Origin: Gammaproteobacteria bacterium
GTDB lineage: Bacteria > Pseudomonadota > Gammaproteobacteria > Steroidobacterales > Woeseiaceae
Assembly (NCBI GenBank): GCA_022600955.1
Contig: JAHZJK010000019.1
Coordinates: forward strand, 40,570-104,569
Length of the DNA stretch: 64,000 nt
Direction of reading: 5' to 3'
Shown here one piece after another: positions 1 through 8,399 of the stretch. Both the position numbers and the translations under genes were made by a program. Every line of letters begins with the position of its first letter. Position 1 is the stretch's first letter. Under the pieces are notes generated by a model. That model was not told where the DNA came from. It saw only the letters and a program-made list of their open reading frames with translations, and ran no database searches.

Positions 1-665
1 GCCGGACCCGACAACCCGCCCTGCATGTTGCCAATAACGGGCGTGCGAGTCTCGCTGTCGATCGCCATGCCCATGAGCGTGTTGATAACGGCAAAGCCGT
101 CGGTGCCCGCATCGATACACATTTGAGCATTCTTCTGGATATCGGTCTGGTTTGGCGACAACTTTGTAATGATCGGTTTCGAGGTTTGCGCCCGACATGC
201 GGCGACAACCCGTGCCGACATTTCCGGATCGTTGCCGAACGCAACACCGCCCTCCTTAACATTGGGGCAGGAGATGTTGATCTCGATCGCGTCGATGTCC
301 GAGTCGTCAAAGCGTTTCGTAACACGCTCATATTCTTCTACGGTAGAACCGGAGACATTGGCGATAAAGCGAGTTTCGGCGAAGTCCAACCCGGGAAGTA
401 TGTCGTCAACGACTTTGTCGACTCCAGGGTTCTGCAGACCGATCGCATTAAGCATCCCGTCCGGTGTTTCGTAGACACGATGTGGAGCGTTGCCGAGTCT
501 TAGTTCGCCCGTCGTTCCCTTCAGGCACACGGCGCCGATGTCCGAGTTCGAGAATCCCTCGACTCGCGTGTATTCTTCGCCGAAGCCAACGCAACCGGAG
601 AGCAGCACGATGGGCGAGGCCATGGACATGCCGCAGAGTTCGGTAAGTAAGGGATTGTCAGCCAT
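1..665 (-). CDS. pyrD: Dihydroorotate dehydrogenase, class 1B, catalytic subunit (3' end outside window)
   Basis: Reading the minus strand from an ATG at 663-665 gives about 221 residues of an FMN flavoprotein that oxidises dihydroorotate to orotate in pyrimidine synthesis. The N-terminal FGEEY stretch, the [12 protein letters not shown] segment, the [11 protein letters not shown] loop (its Cys is the catalytic base in class 1 enzymes) and the following KLSPN and INTL motifs match the cytosolic NAD-linked class 1B type. Class 1B enzymes need a PyrK iron-sulfur partner, which is not in view. Most Gammaproteobacteria carry the membrane class 2 enzyme instead, so the type is noteworthy. The start lies only 26 bp from the divergent trmL start. 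The C-terminal third lies beyond base 1. Confidence 0.9.
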   Translation of the reverse strand, partial: MADNPLLTELCGMSMASPIVLLSGCVGFGEEYTRVEGFSNSDIGAVCLKGTTGELRLGNAPHRVYETPDGMLNAIGLQNPGVDKVVDDILPGLDFAETRFIANVSGSTVEEYERVTKRFDDSDIDAIEINISCPNVKEGGVAFGNDPEMSARVVAACRAQTSKPIITKLSPNQTDIQKNAQMCIDAGTDGFAVINTLMGMAIDSETRTPVIGNMQGGLSGP

Positions 666-691
666 CGGGGCCGGATTCTACAGGGTTTTTA

Positions 692-1156
692 GTGTTTAGC
701 GTCATACTTTACGAGCCTGAGATACCGCCCAATACGGGCAATATTATTCGCCTGTGCGCCAACACCGGCGCGCAATTGCACCTTATTGAGCCGCTTGGTT
801 TCGAACTTGATGAGCCGCGCCTGAAACGCGCCGGACTTGACTACCGGGAGTTCGCGACCGTGCAGACACACGAGAGCCTGCAGTCCTGCCTGACGGCACT
901 TGGCAAGCCGCGGGTTTTCGCGTTGAGTACTCGCAGCCAGACTCGGCATGATGCGCCAGCGTACCTCGCTCGCGATGCGTTCTTGTTTGGCCCAGAAACC
1001 CGCGGCTTGCCGCAGGCGGTACTTGAGAGCGTGCCGCCTGAGCAACGTCTGAGACTGCCCATGCAAGCCAACAGCCGCAGTCTGAATCTCTCGAATTCAG
1101 CTGCGGTCGTTGTCTATGAAGCCTGGCGCCAGCTAGGATTTACGGGCGGTGCTTAA
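692..1156 (+). CDS. trmL: tRNA (cytidine/uridine-34-2'-O)-methyltransferase
   Basis: A 154-residue SPOUT-fold methyltransferase that uses S-adenosylmethionine to methylate the ribose of the wobble base in tRNA-Leu. The three family signatures are present in order: [13 protein letters not shown] near residues 14-26, FGPETRGLP in the middle, and a C-terminal [14 protein letters not shown] knot motif. The length matches E. coli TrmL (157 aa). The start is a GTG at 692; no ATG gives a better N-terminus. The gene is divergent from pyrD, and its stop overlaps the stop of the convergent FAD oxidase by 4 bp. Confidence 0.93.
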   Translation: MFSVILYEPEIPPNTGNIIRLCANTGAQLHLIEPLGFELDEPRLKRAGLDYREFATVQTHESLQSCLTALGKPRVFALSTRSQTRHDAPAYLARDAFLFGPETRGLPQAVLESVPPEQRLRLPMQANSRSLNLSNSAAVVVYEAWRQLGFTGGA

Positions 1157-2646
1157 GCCGGTTTGATGTTGCTGTTCATGCGGAACAGATTGCCGCCATC
1201 AAACTCGCTCTTGATTCCCTGCAATCGAGCAAAGTTCGGACCGTAGTTGCTGACGACGGTGCCGGTTGTTTCTTGCTCAATGTTGTCGTAGTAGCCACCG
1301 TGATGTGACTCGAGTGCTGCATGCCACTGCTTGCACATGGCTTTGCCTTCTCCGTCTTGCTCGGGATCGGACCAGCCTGTGTAGTAGACGATCATGGTTT
1401 CGGCATTGCGATGTGGGAACGCGGTATCTGCTTCGCCATGGTCTTTCACGGCACCACCGCAGGTGTGCGTAAATATCGCGGCACGCGGATCGGGTACATA
1501 GGCGTCGATCATGTCATCGACAAGCCCCTGCGTGAACTCTTTGATCATGCCGTTTTTCGCATAAGAACGGATTCCGTGTGCGGTAGTCGCATCTTCCTGT
1601 GTCTGCATGACTTTGTAGTCCTGCATCATGATGCCGTCGACCATCGGCGTGCCGATAGCGCGCAGTGGGGCGATTTCTTTTTCGCCTTGCGCCGGATCGC
1701 CGTTGTACATGACTTCCATCGCGACGATGCCGGTACCGTCCGGCATCGTGGCCATGACGGGACCAACATAAAGTTCGCGTGACAGGCCTTTCTGCGACCA
1801 CTCGGCATAGAACTCCAGCACCTCGCGAGCCTGGGCAACAGGCCAGACCAGCATACCCGACAGTAAGTTGCGTTCGAATGGGTGCAGCTGGTAATGAAAC
1901 TTGCTGACTACGCCGAAATTGCCACCACCGCCGCGAAGAGCCCAGAACAGGTCCGGCTCATTGTCGGCCGTTACAATGCGCGTTTTGCCATCGGCCGTTG
2001 TTATCTCGGCACCGAGAACGTTATCGATGGTGAGTCCGTACATCCGGTTGAGACGCCCGAAGCCTCCGCCGAGTGTGTAGCCACCGACACCCGTGTGAGA
2101 CACGACGCCAGCTGTGGTAACAAGGCCATGCTCAAGCGTTGCATCATCAAGGTGACCGAGCAGCGCACCGCCACCACACCAGGCAGTTTGCCCCTCTGTA
2201 TCAACTGTGATGTCTTTCATGTCAGCGAGATCAATCATCAGGCCGTCATCGCAGACTGATTTGCCCGGCCAGCTGTGGCCGCCACCGCGCACAGCGACCA
2301 GCAGGTCACGCTCGCGAGCAAAGTCCACAGCGTGGCAAACATCCTTGGCGCTTTGGCACCGTGCAATCAGTGCCGGGTGCTTGTCGTGCATGCCGTTCCA
2401 GACGCGTCGGGTGCTATCGTAGTCCGGGTGGCCGGAAAGCATGACCGGGCCGTTCATCACCTCGCCCAATTCTTTAATAGCGGCCTTTTCAAGCTCAATT
2501 TCTGCTCCGTCCAGCGACACAGCTTTGATGCTCGTGTTCGCGGCCGTGGCGACGGGCTGCTCCGAGCGGCTGCACGCGCTCAGCATTGGGTAGGATGCAG
2601 CGACTCCGGCTGCGACGGCGGATCTGCAAAACTTACGGCGGTCCAT
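1153..2646 (-). CDS. Exported FAD-linked oxidase, berberine-bridge-enzyme-like
   Basis: A 497-residue oxidoreductase with an N-terminal signal that combines a twin arginine (DRRKFCR) and a lipobox (LSAC, Cys25), so export by Tat with lipid anchoring is likely. The FAD-binding PCMH domain spans about residues 85-265. RGGGHSWPG supplies His124, the usual site of covalent FAD attachment, and [15 protein letters not shown] is the second flavin motif. The C-terminal [23 protein letters not shown] segment is the BBE domain signature. Relatives oxidise sugars, alkaloids or phenolics; the substrate cannot be predicted here. It lies 75 bp downstream of gpsA on the same strand and is convergent with trmL. 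Confidence 0.85.
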   Translation of the reverse strand: MDRRKFCRSAVAAGVAASYPMLSACSRSEQPVATAANTSIKAVSLDGAEIELEKAAIKELGEVMNGPVMLSGHPDYDSTRRVWNGMHDKHPALIARCQSAKDVCHAVDFARERDLLVAVRGGGHSWPGKSVCDDGLMIDLADMKDITVDTEGQTAWCGGGALLGHLDDATLEHGLVTTAGVVSHTGVGGYTLGGGFGRLNRMYGLTIDNVLGAEITTADGKTRIVTADNEPDLFWALRGGGGNFGVVSKFHYQLHPFERNLLSGMLVWPVAQAREVLEFYAEWSQKGLSRELYVGPVMATMPDGTGIVAMEVMYNGDPAQGEKEIAPLRAIGTPMVDGIMMQDYKVMQTQEDATTAHGIRSYAKNGMIKEFTQGLVDDMIDAYVPDPRAAIFTHTCGGAVKDHGEADTAFPHRNAETMIVYYTGWSDPEQDGEGKAMCKQWHAALESHHGGYYDNIEQETTGTVVSNYGPNFARLQGIKSEFDGGNLFRMNSNIKPA

Positions 2647-2721
2647 AGTGTTCTCCCCAGTTTTATTCTTGATTATTGGGCCCAGTATAGGCCAAACGAC
2701 GCGGGAGTTTTTTGCGGCGGC

Positions 2722-3711
2722 TTACTCGCCGTGTTCGGATTTGAGCTCCCGGCTCATAAGCGCGCCGACAGCCTCGCGCGGCGATGCCCCTTCATAGAGG
2801 ATGCGATAGACCTGGTGGCAAATCGGCATCTCGATATCGAGGTCGGCGGCAACCTCTTTGACGGCCTCCGCAGCGAGCACGCCTTCAACGACCTGCTGAA
2901 TTTCTTCCTTGGCTTCTTCGACCGTCTTACCGCTCGCCAGTGCGAGACCCATACGCCGATTGCGTGACAAGTCGTCCGTACAGGTAAGAACCAGGTCGCC
3001 CATGCCCGCGAGACCCATCATGGTTTCGGGCTGTGCGCCAAGCGCCACGCCAAGCCGCATCATCTCTGCAAGGCCACGCGTGATCAGCGCGACACGGGCG
3101 TTGGCACCGAAGCCGAGGCCGTCACACATGCCTGCACCGATGGCGAGCACGTTCTTGATCGCACCACCCACTTCAACGCCGGCCATGTCATCAGACGTAT
3201 AGGCGCGAAAGTTCTTGTCAGAAATGGCTGCCGCGAGTTCTTGTGCGAACACATCATCGTTGGACGCGATAGTCATCGCGGTTGGCAGCCCTTCGCCAAC
3301 CTCTTTTGCAAACGTCGGCCCGGATAGGACTGCCATCGGCCGGTCCTCGCCGAGCACCTCGGCCGCAACCTTGTCAGGCAGCTTGCCGCTGTGAAGCTCA
3401 AAGCCTTTTGTGGCCCAGCAAACACGGGACTCATCGCTGAGCAACGGCAATATGGTCGTCAGCGTACTGCGCAAACCATGGCTGGGAACGACAACCAGAA
3501 TGTCGCGGACGCCTTCAAGACAGTCTTTGACATCCGGACATACGGTCAGGTTGTCGGGAAAAGCGATACCCGGCAGGTAGCGCTTGTTCTCTCGATCCCC
3601 GACCATGTTCTCGAGCAGGTCGAGCTCGACTACGCCGCCAAGCCGAACATTGCTGCCGGCACGTGCAAACTGCAGCGCCAGCGCCGTTCCCCAGGAACCG
3701 GCACCGATCAC
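2722..3711 (-). CDS. gpsA: Glycerol-3-phosphate dehydrogenase [NAD(P)+]
   Basis: Reduces dihydroxyacetone phosphate to sn-glycerol-3-phosphate, the backbone of phospholipids. The dinucleotide motif GAGSWGTALA is at the extreme N-terminus. The KGFE segment, the SGPTFAKEV signature, the catalytic-domain GVEVGGAIKNVLAIGAG and GLAGMGDLVLTC are all present. The only usual start codon in frame is the GTG at 3711, which begins the protein right at the Gly-rich loop. The reading frame continues upstream with residues that would complete the first beta strand (QTVAV), but no ATG, GTG or TTG is available there. The true start may therefore be a rare codon. The gene is 23 bp downstream of secB in one operon with grxC and yibN. 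Confidence 0.95.
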   Translation of the reverse strand: MIGAGSWGTALALQFARAGSNVRLGGVVELDLLENMVGDRENKRYLPGIAFPDNLTVCPDVKDCLEGVRDILVVVPSHGLRSTLTTILPLLSDESRVCWATKGFELHSGKLPDKVAAEVLGEDRPMAVLSGPTFAKEVGEGLPTAMTIASNDDVFAQELAAAISDKNFRAYTSDDMAGVEVGGAIKNVLAIGAGMCDGLGFGANARVALITRGLAEMMRLGVALGAQPETMMGLAGMGDLVLTCTDDLSRNRRMGLALASGKTVEEAKEEIQQVVEGVLAAEAVKEVAADLDIEMPICHQVYRILYEGASPREAVGALMSRELKSEHGE

Positions 3712-3734
3712 TGCGACTGTTTGCGCGGCGCTAA

Positions 3735-4214
3735 CTAGTGCGTCTCCACTTCGCCGGCCTGTTGTGCGGCGGCACTGGCGACAGCTTGTTGCTGAGCCTG
3801 CATGTAGAGCGCATCAAAGTTGATTGGCTGCAGAATAAACTCTGGGAAGCCGCCTTTCTGAATCAACGAGGCGATCGACTCGCGCGCGTATGGAAACAGA
3901 ATGTTGGGGCAGAAGCTGCCGACGATCGCTTTGAGTTCTTCGCTTTCGTAACCTACGAGTTCGAACAGGCCCGCCTGCTGCAGCTCGACAAGGAAAACGG
4001 TCTTGTCATCTGCCTTGGCTTCAACCGTGACGGTCAGCACTACTTCGTGGTGATTGTCCTCAACCGCAGTGTGACTGCTGCGAAGGTTCAGGTCTGTTTT
4101 CGGGTTCCAGTCGGCCTGACGAAAAACTTCAGGCGACTGCGGTGATTCGAATGAGAAGTCTTTCAGGTAAATTTTGCCAATTGATAAGCGCTTCTCTGTT
4201 TGTTCCTCTGCCAT
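3735..4214 (-). CDS. secB: Protein-export chaperone SecB
   Basis: A 159-residue cytoplasmic chaperone that keeps preproteins unfolded and hands them to SecA. Typical SecB sequence is visible: IGKIYLKDFSFE near the N-terminus, the LEVTVEA-like strand with AKADDKTVFLVELQQAGLF, and the CPNILFPYARE segment before the C-terminal helix. The C-terminus ends in an Ala/Gln-rich tail, the usual place of the flexible SecA-contacting part. The gene sits between grxC and gpsA in the same order as in E. coli (yibN-grxC-secB-gpsA). Confidence 0.96.
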   Translation of the reverse strand: MAEEQTEKRLSIGKIYLKDFSFESPQSPEVFRQADWNPKTDLNLRSSHTAVEDNHHEVVLTVTVEAKADDKTVFLVELQQAGLFELVGYESEELKAIVGSFCPNILFPYARESIASLIQKGGFPEFILQPINFDALYMQAQQQAVASAAAQQAGEVETH

Positions 4215-4248
4215 TTTCTTTCCTGTCTATTAATAAATGCCAGCGAGT

Positions 4249-4512
4249 CTATCCCGCGAGCAACTTGTCCAGCTCTCCACTCTTGTCGAGAGAGCATAGT
4301 TCATCAAACCCACCAACGTGAGTGTTTCCGATGAAGATCTGTGGAACCGTGCGGCTACCGCTACGTTTCTGCATTTCTTCAAAGCGTTCGGAACCGTCCT
4401 GAATGACAACGTCCTCAAACCTGACCGCCTTCCTGGTCAACAGCATACGCGCCGCGCCGCAATAAGAGCAGGTTGTCGTGCCATAGACCGTGACCAGCGG
4501 CGCGTCACTCAT
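4249..4512 (-). CDS. grxC: Glutaredoxin 3
   Basis: An 87-residue glutathione-dependent thiol-disulfide oxidoreductase. The active-site motif is CSYC (family CPYC; Pro replaced by Ser), followed by the cis-Pro segment TVPQIF and the GSH-binding GGFDEL. The longer open frame upstream is shadow sequence inside yibN; the ATG at 4510-4512 overlaps the yibN stop as ATGA, a translational-coupling arrangement. The operon context (yibN-grxC-secB-gpsA) supports the assignment. Confidence 0.94.
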   Translation of the reverse strand: MSDAPLVTVYGTTTCSYCGAARMLLTRKAVRFEDVVIQDGSERFEEMQKRSGSRTVPQIFIGNTHVGGFDELCSLDKSGELDKLLAG

Positions 4513-4973
4513 TTCGATTTCTTGTTCTTCTGCTTCTTGGCCTTGGTCTTCTTTCCTGTGACCACCGGGAAGCCCGCCTGGCTCCAGCCGGTCATGCCGC
4601 CCTTGAGACCATAGACACTTTCGAAGCCGGCTGTACGCATAGCATGTACCGCCTTCGTCGAACTCATGCCAGCATCGCAAACAGCGACAATCGCGGTCGA
4701 CTTGTCGTGGCCCAGCGCCTCCAGACGCGTCTCGAGCTCGTCGGACGGAATATTCTTCGCGTTGACGATGTGGCCGGACGAATAGGCCTCTGCACTGCGC
4801 AAATCAATTACAACGGCGTCATTATTAATTAGCTTGACGGCGTCATTGGCCTCTACATTTACCAGGCCGCTCGCTTTGCGTCGCAGCTCCGAGAAGATGA
4901 CGACGAAGAAGCTGACCATCAGCGCTCCCACCAGCAACGTATTGTTGCTTGTGAACTCCAGAATTTTGTCCAT
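4509..4973 (-). CDS. yibN: Membrane-anchored rhodanese-domain protein YibN
   Basis: A 154-residue protein with one N-terminal membrane segment (about residues 12-28) and a single cytoplasmic rhodanese domain (about 38-137). The active-site loop CDAGMSS carries the nucleophilic Cys that would hold a persulfide. The C-terminus is a Lys-rich tail of roughly 15 residues. It is first in the yibN-grxC-secB-gpsA operon and overlaps grxC by 4 bp. A role in sulfur transfer or as a membrane-insertion helper has been proposed for the family; neither can be told from sequence. Confidence 0.88.
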   Translation of the reverse strand: MDKILEFTSNNTLLVGALMVSFFVVIFSELRRKASGLVNVEANDAVKLINNDAVVIDLRSAEAYSSGHIVNAKNIPSDELETRLEALGHDKSTAIVAVCDAGMSSTKAVHAMRTAGFESVYGLKGGMTGWSQAGFPVVTGKKTKAKKQKNKKSK

Positions 4974-5023
4974 GAATTACTCTGACGCAGGGATCCGCGC
5001 CGTGGATGTCGGTAAAAACGGGG

Positions 5024-5029
5024 ATTATA
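5024..5029 (-). promoter_or_regulatory. Candidate sigma70 -10 element for the yibN operon
   Basis: The minus strand reads a perfect TATAAT here, 51 bp upstream of the yibN start. The hexamer 17 bp further upstream is CTATTT, a poor -35 match, so the call rests on the -10 hexamer and its position in the 107-bp divergent yibN/envC gap. Confidence 0.45.
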
Positions 5030-5080
5030 CCTGTTTGAGCGGGAGGAAATAGCCCGCTGAAGCCTCTACACTCTGCGCCC

Positions 5081-6241
5081 ATGAGGTCGCAAACCGCAGC
5101 AATACTGATACTCCTTGCCGTTTCAGGCCTGAGCGCAGCTCAGGACGATGGCGGCGGGCTCGCCAAAATCAAGGAGCAGGAGCTCGAACAGGTTCGGGAG
5201 CGCATCAGTGAACTCAAACAGAGCATGGACAATAGTGCCGTGGAGCGTGACCGCCTTACAGGTGAACTGCAGGAAATCGAGGTCGCGATCGCGGAGCAAC
5301 GTACGCGGATAAAGGAAATAGAACGCGAACAGCGTTATACAGAGAATAAAAAGAGCGAGCTGGACGCCGACCTCAATGCTAGGGAGGCGCATCTGGATAC
5401 AGAATCGACCGAGCTTGCCGCGCAGGTTCGAAGTGCTTACATGAGCGGCAGCCAGGAGAAGATCAAGCTACTCCTTAACCAGCGCGACCCGGCGACGCTG
5501 GGCAGATTGATGGCCTACTATCGCTACCTCAATGACTATCGTGCAGAGAATATCACCGCGGTAATCGAAGAAATCCGCAAGCTGGACGAGCTGCGGGCGC
5601 AAATTGCGGCCGAAGCTGCCCGGCTGCAGAGCCTGGCAGACCGGCGATACGCGGAGCTCACCCGCTTGAATACATCGCAGGAAGAGCGCCAACTTCTGCT
5701 CGCCGACCTGCGCCGCAAGATTGCTGGTGAAGGTCAGGAAATTGAACGCCTTGCAGCCGAGGAGCAGGACCTGACGCGGCTGATCGCCGAGCTCACAACA
5801 ATTCTGTCCGACTACCCGATCAGTTCCGAGCAACCGTTCAGCCAGCACCGTGGGCGCCTGACCTGGCCCGTAGCCGGTACGTTGCTGCATGACTTCGGTC
5901 AACCGCGAGTCGGCGACCGCATCAAATGGAATGGTGTTGTGCTCGCAGCGCCTCGTGGACGTGAAGTTCGCGCGGTTTACCACGGACGCGTGGCATTCGC
6001 CGACTGGCTGGCGGGCATGGGCCTGCTCGTCATTGTTGACCATGGCGAAGGCTACATGACGCTGTACGGTTATAACGAAACACTTCTGAAGAGTGCGGGT
6101 GACTGGGTAGCTCCCGGTGACGTTATTGCCACGGTCGGCGACAGCGGCGGCCAGCCACAGGCAAGCCTGTACTTCGAGCTTCGCCAGGGTGCGAAACCGA
6201 TTAGCCCGCGCCGCTGGATTACAAAGCGCCCCGGGAGTTAG
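5081..6241 (+). CDS. envC: Murein hydrolase activator, EnvC-like, degenerate LytM domain
   Basis: A 386-residue periplasmic protein: signal peptide (residues 1-20, ending SAAQ), a long coiled coil of alternating Glu/Arg (about 28-240), then a LytM/M23 domain (about 265-382). The metal ligands of active M23 peptidases are not kept: the H-x-G position reads WNG and the HxH position reads LYF. Loss of zinc ligands is characteristic of EnvC, which activates AmiA/AmiB amidases at the division septum rather than cutting peptidoglycan itself. It is followed by ctpA and yibQ, as in many Gammaproteobacteria. Confidence 0.9.
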   Translation: MRSQTAAILILLAVSGLSAAQDDGGGLAKIKEQELEQVRERISELKQSMDNSAVERDRLTGELQEIEVAIAEQRTRIKEIEREQRYTENKKSELDADLNAREAHLDTESTELAAQVRSAYMSGSQEKIKLLLNQRDPATLGRLMAYYRYLNDYRAENITAVIEEIRKLDELRAQIAAEAARLQSLADRRYAELTRLNTSQEERQLLLADLRRKIAGEGQEIERLAAEEQDLTRLIAELTTILSDYPISSEQPFSQHRGRLTWPVAGTLLHDFGQPRVGDRIKWNGVVLAAPRGREVRAVYHGRVAFADWLAGMGLLVIVDHGEGYMTLYGYNETLLKSAGDWVAPGDVIATVGDSGGQPQASLYFELRQGAKPISPRRWITKRPGS

Positions 6242-6395
6242 CAGCGCCTCGAAGGCCGCCTCCTGTCGGAAGCCTTTTCCGTCAGTTTAGATTCCGGCCA
6301 GATTATTGTTTTGCCGCGCATTATTGCCCAAAAAACTGTGCTAATGTTTAAACTCGTGCCACAAGAGCCATAGGCCGGGGCGCTCGAGAAATTAT

Positions 6396-7616
6396 ATGTC
6401 GTTGAAAATTAGAGCAATTCTGGTCGTCGTTATCGGCGTCGTAATGGGGCTGAGCCTGTCACTCGGCGGTGGCCTTCTCAATGACACTAAACCGCAAACG
6501 AAAGAAGAGCTTGCCTGGGAGCAGGCACAACTGTTCGCGGAAGTTCTTGAGCGCGTCAAGCGCGACTACGTAGAGCCGCTTGACGATGCAGCGCTGCTGG
6601 AAAGCGCGATTCGCGGCATGGTTGACGATCTTGACGCGCACTCGGAATACCTCGATGCGGGCGAGTATCGGGATATTCGTATCAGCACGACAGGTAGCTA
6701 TACCGGCGTCGGCATTGAGGTTGCCGAGATCGGTGGAAAAGTTGTCGTCATAACGCCTATCGCGGGCTCACCCGCCGCACGTTCGGGCATTCGCAGCGGC
6801 GATGAGTTGCTGGCTGTTGATGGTGAGGTCATCGAGCCAGGCGTTCTTAAGAAAACGCTGAAGCGATTACGCGGGCACGCAGGCTCCAGGGTTCGGCTAA
6901 CGGTCATGCGCGACGACGTCGCGGTTGATCACGAGATGCGCCGCCAGATCATCCGCGTTGCGAGTGTTCACAAAGAATTTCTCAGCCCCGGCTACGGTTA
7001 CGTTCGTGTTAGCCAGTTTAGTGAGAATACGGCGCGCGAACTGAGCCGTGCGGTTGATGATTTGCAGGAGCTACATGCAGGCATGCTTGATGGTCTGGTG
7101 CTTGATCTGCGCAATAACCCGGGCGGCGTACTTGATTCGGCAGTCGATGTGTCTGACTTGTTTCTGGACTCCGGCATTATTGTGACGGCCGACGGTCGGT
7201 CACTCGACTCGCGCTTTACGCGCTCCGCACATCGAGGCGACATTCTCGACGGTGCGCCGATGGTCGTTATCGTCAACAGCGGTTCGGCATCGGCATCTGA
7301 AATTGTCGCCGGCGCACTTCAGGATCATAACCGGGCCACGATCGTTGGCACGGCGACGTTTGGCAAAGGTCTCGTGCAGACGGTTATGCCGTTGTCGCGG
7401 GGGCGGGCTATCAAGCTGACGACGTCGCGCTACTACACGCCCTCAGGTGACTCGATCCATGAGATCGGCATCACGCCAGATGTGCTTGTCGAAGACTCTC
7501 CGGGCTTCCCGGACCTCAGTTTGTCGGGCTTGCTGGATCGTGAGTCTGATGCCCAGCTGGTGGAAGCTATTCAGCAGTTGCACCCAACAGCGGTGATGCA
7601 CAGCAACGCTCAATGA
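6396..7616 (+). CDS. ctpA: C-terminal processing peptidase, S41 family, PDZ-containing
   Basis: A 406-residue periplasmic serine protease. It has an N-terminal signal/anchor (about 5-26), an N-terminal helical segment, a PDZ domain (about 100-180) and an S41 catalytic domain. The GSASASE stretch supplies the likely nucleophile Ser299, and FGKG supplies Lys324, 25 residues later as in Prc and CtpA. LVLDLRNNPGG is the conserved core strand. Such proteases trim or degrade periplasmic proteins, including murein hydrolases, which fits the envC neighbour. The stop overlaps the yibQ start (ATGA). Confidence 0.94.
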   Translation: MSLKIRAILVVVIGVVMGLSLSLGGGLLNDTKPQTKEELAWEQAQLFAEVLERVKRDYVEPLDDAALLESAIRGMVDDLDAHSEYLDAGEYRDIRISTTGSYTGVGIEVAEIGGKVVVITPIAGSPAARSGIRSGDELLAVDGEVIEPGVLKKTLKRLRGHAGSRVRLTVMRDDVAVDHEMRRQIIRVASVHKEFLSPGYGYVRVSQFSENTARELSRAVDDLQELHAGMLDGLVLDLRNNPGGVLDSAVDVSDLFLDSGIIVTADGRSLDSRFTRSAHRGDILDGAPMVVIVNSGSASASEIVAGALQDHNRATIVGTATFGKGLVQTVMPLSRGRAIKLTTSRYYTPSGDSIHEIGITPDVLVEDSPGFPDLSLSGLLDRESDAQLVEAIQQLHPTAVMHSNAQ

Positions 7617-8368
7617 CGGCCGCTCGTCTTCTCCTTGCCGCAATACTCCTGTCGATTGCGACGGGGTCGATTACCACCGGACAACCCCGAATTGCGATCA
7701 TCATCGACGACCTGGGCTACCGCCTGGAAGCCGGGCGAAGGGCGATCAGTTTGCCTGGCCCGATCGCCTTCGCCGTTCTGCCGGGGACGCCTCGCGCATT
7801 GACGCTGGCCAGACACGCGCATGAACAAGGCAAAGAAGTGCTGTTGCATCTGCCGCTGCAAGCCGGCCCGAACGACCCGATGCATGATCCTGTCGCTATC
7901 AGCCTCGACATGAGCCGCAGCGAGTTCAACGAGACATTCGATCTGGCATTGAGTTCTGTTCCATACGCAATCGGTGTCAATGGACACCGGGGCAGCATGC
8001 TGACACGCCATCCCGGACACATGCGCTGGCTCATGGAAGAGATACGGGCTCGCGATGACCTGTTCTTCGTCGACAGTTTCACAACGCATGAAAGCGTCGC
8101 AGTACAGATCGCGCTCGAAACCGGCGTCCGGGCACGGAAACGAGATGTCTTCCTCGACCCGGACCTCAAGCCCTCGACGGTCGCTCGTGAGTTTGCGCGC
8201 ATGAAGCGACTTGCTGAGAAACGCGGCGCCGTCGTCGCGATAGGCCATCCGTATGCGGCGACACTTGCGCTGCTTGAGCAGGAACTGCCGAAGCTCGAGG
8301 AGGAGGGGTTCGAGCTGGTTACGATTAGCGAATTGCTTGCGACCCGGCAGGCCGACACAATTCGTTGA
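7613..8368 (+). CDS. yibQ: Divergent polysaccharide deacetylase family protein (YibQ)
   Basis: A 251-residue exported protein with a signal peptide (about 1-23) and one domain of the divergent polysaccharide-deacetylase fold. Seen are AIIIDDLGY, LPGTPRA, EVLLHLPLQ, GVNGHRGSMLT and the late AIGHPYAATLALL motif; the His and Asp residues could bind metal. The family is usually found just after envC and ctpA and is presumed to act on the cell envelope, but its enzymatic activity is not established. Translation is probably coupled to ctpA through the 4-bp overlap. Confidence 0.88.
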   Translation: MTAARLLLAAILLSIATGSITTGQPRIAIIIDDLGYRLEAGRRAISLPGPIAFAVLPGTPRALTLARHAHEQGKEVLLHLPLQAGPNDPMHDPVAISLDMSRSEFNETFDLALSSVPYAIGVNGHRGSMLTRHPGHMRWLMEEIRARDDLFFVDSFTTHESVAVQIALETGVRARKRDVFLDPDLKPSTVAREFARMKRLAEKRGAVVAIGHPYAATLALLEQELPKLEEEGFELVTISELLATRQADTIR

Positions 8369-8399
8369 ACCGCGAAGCGAAATTCCGCTCTAAGAGATT

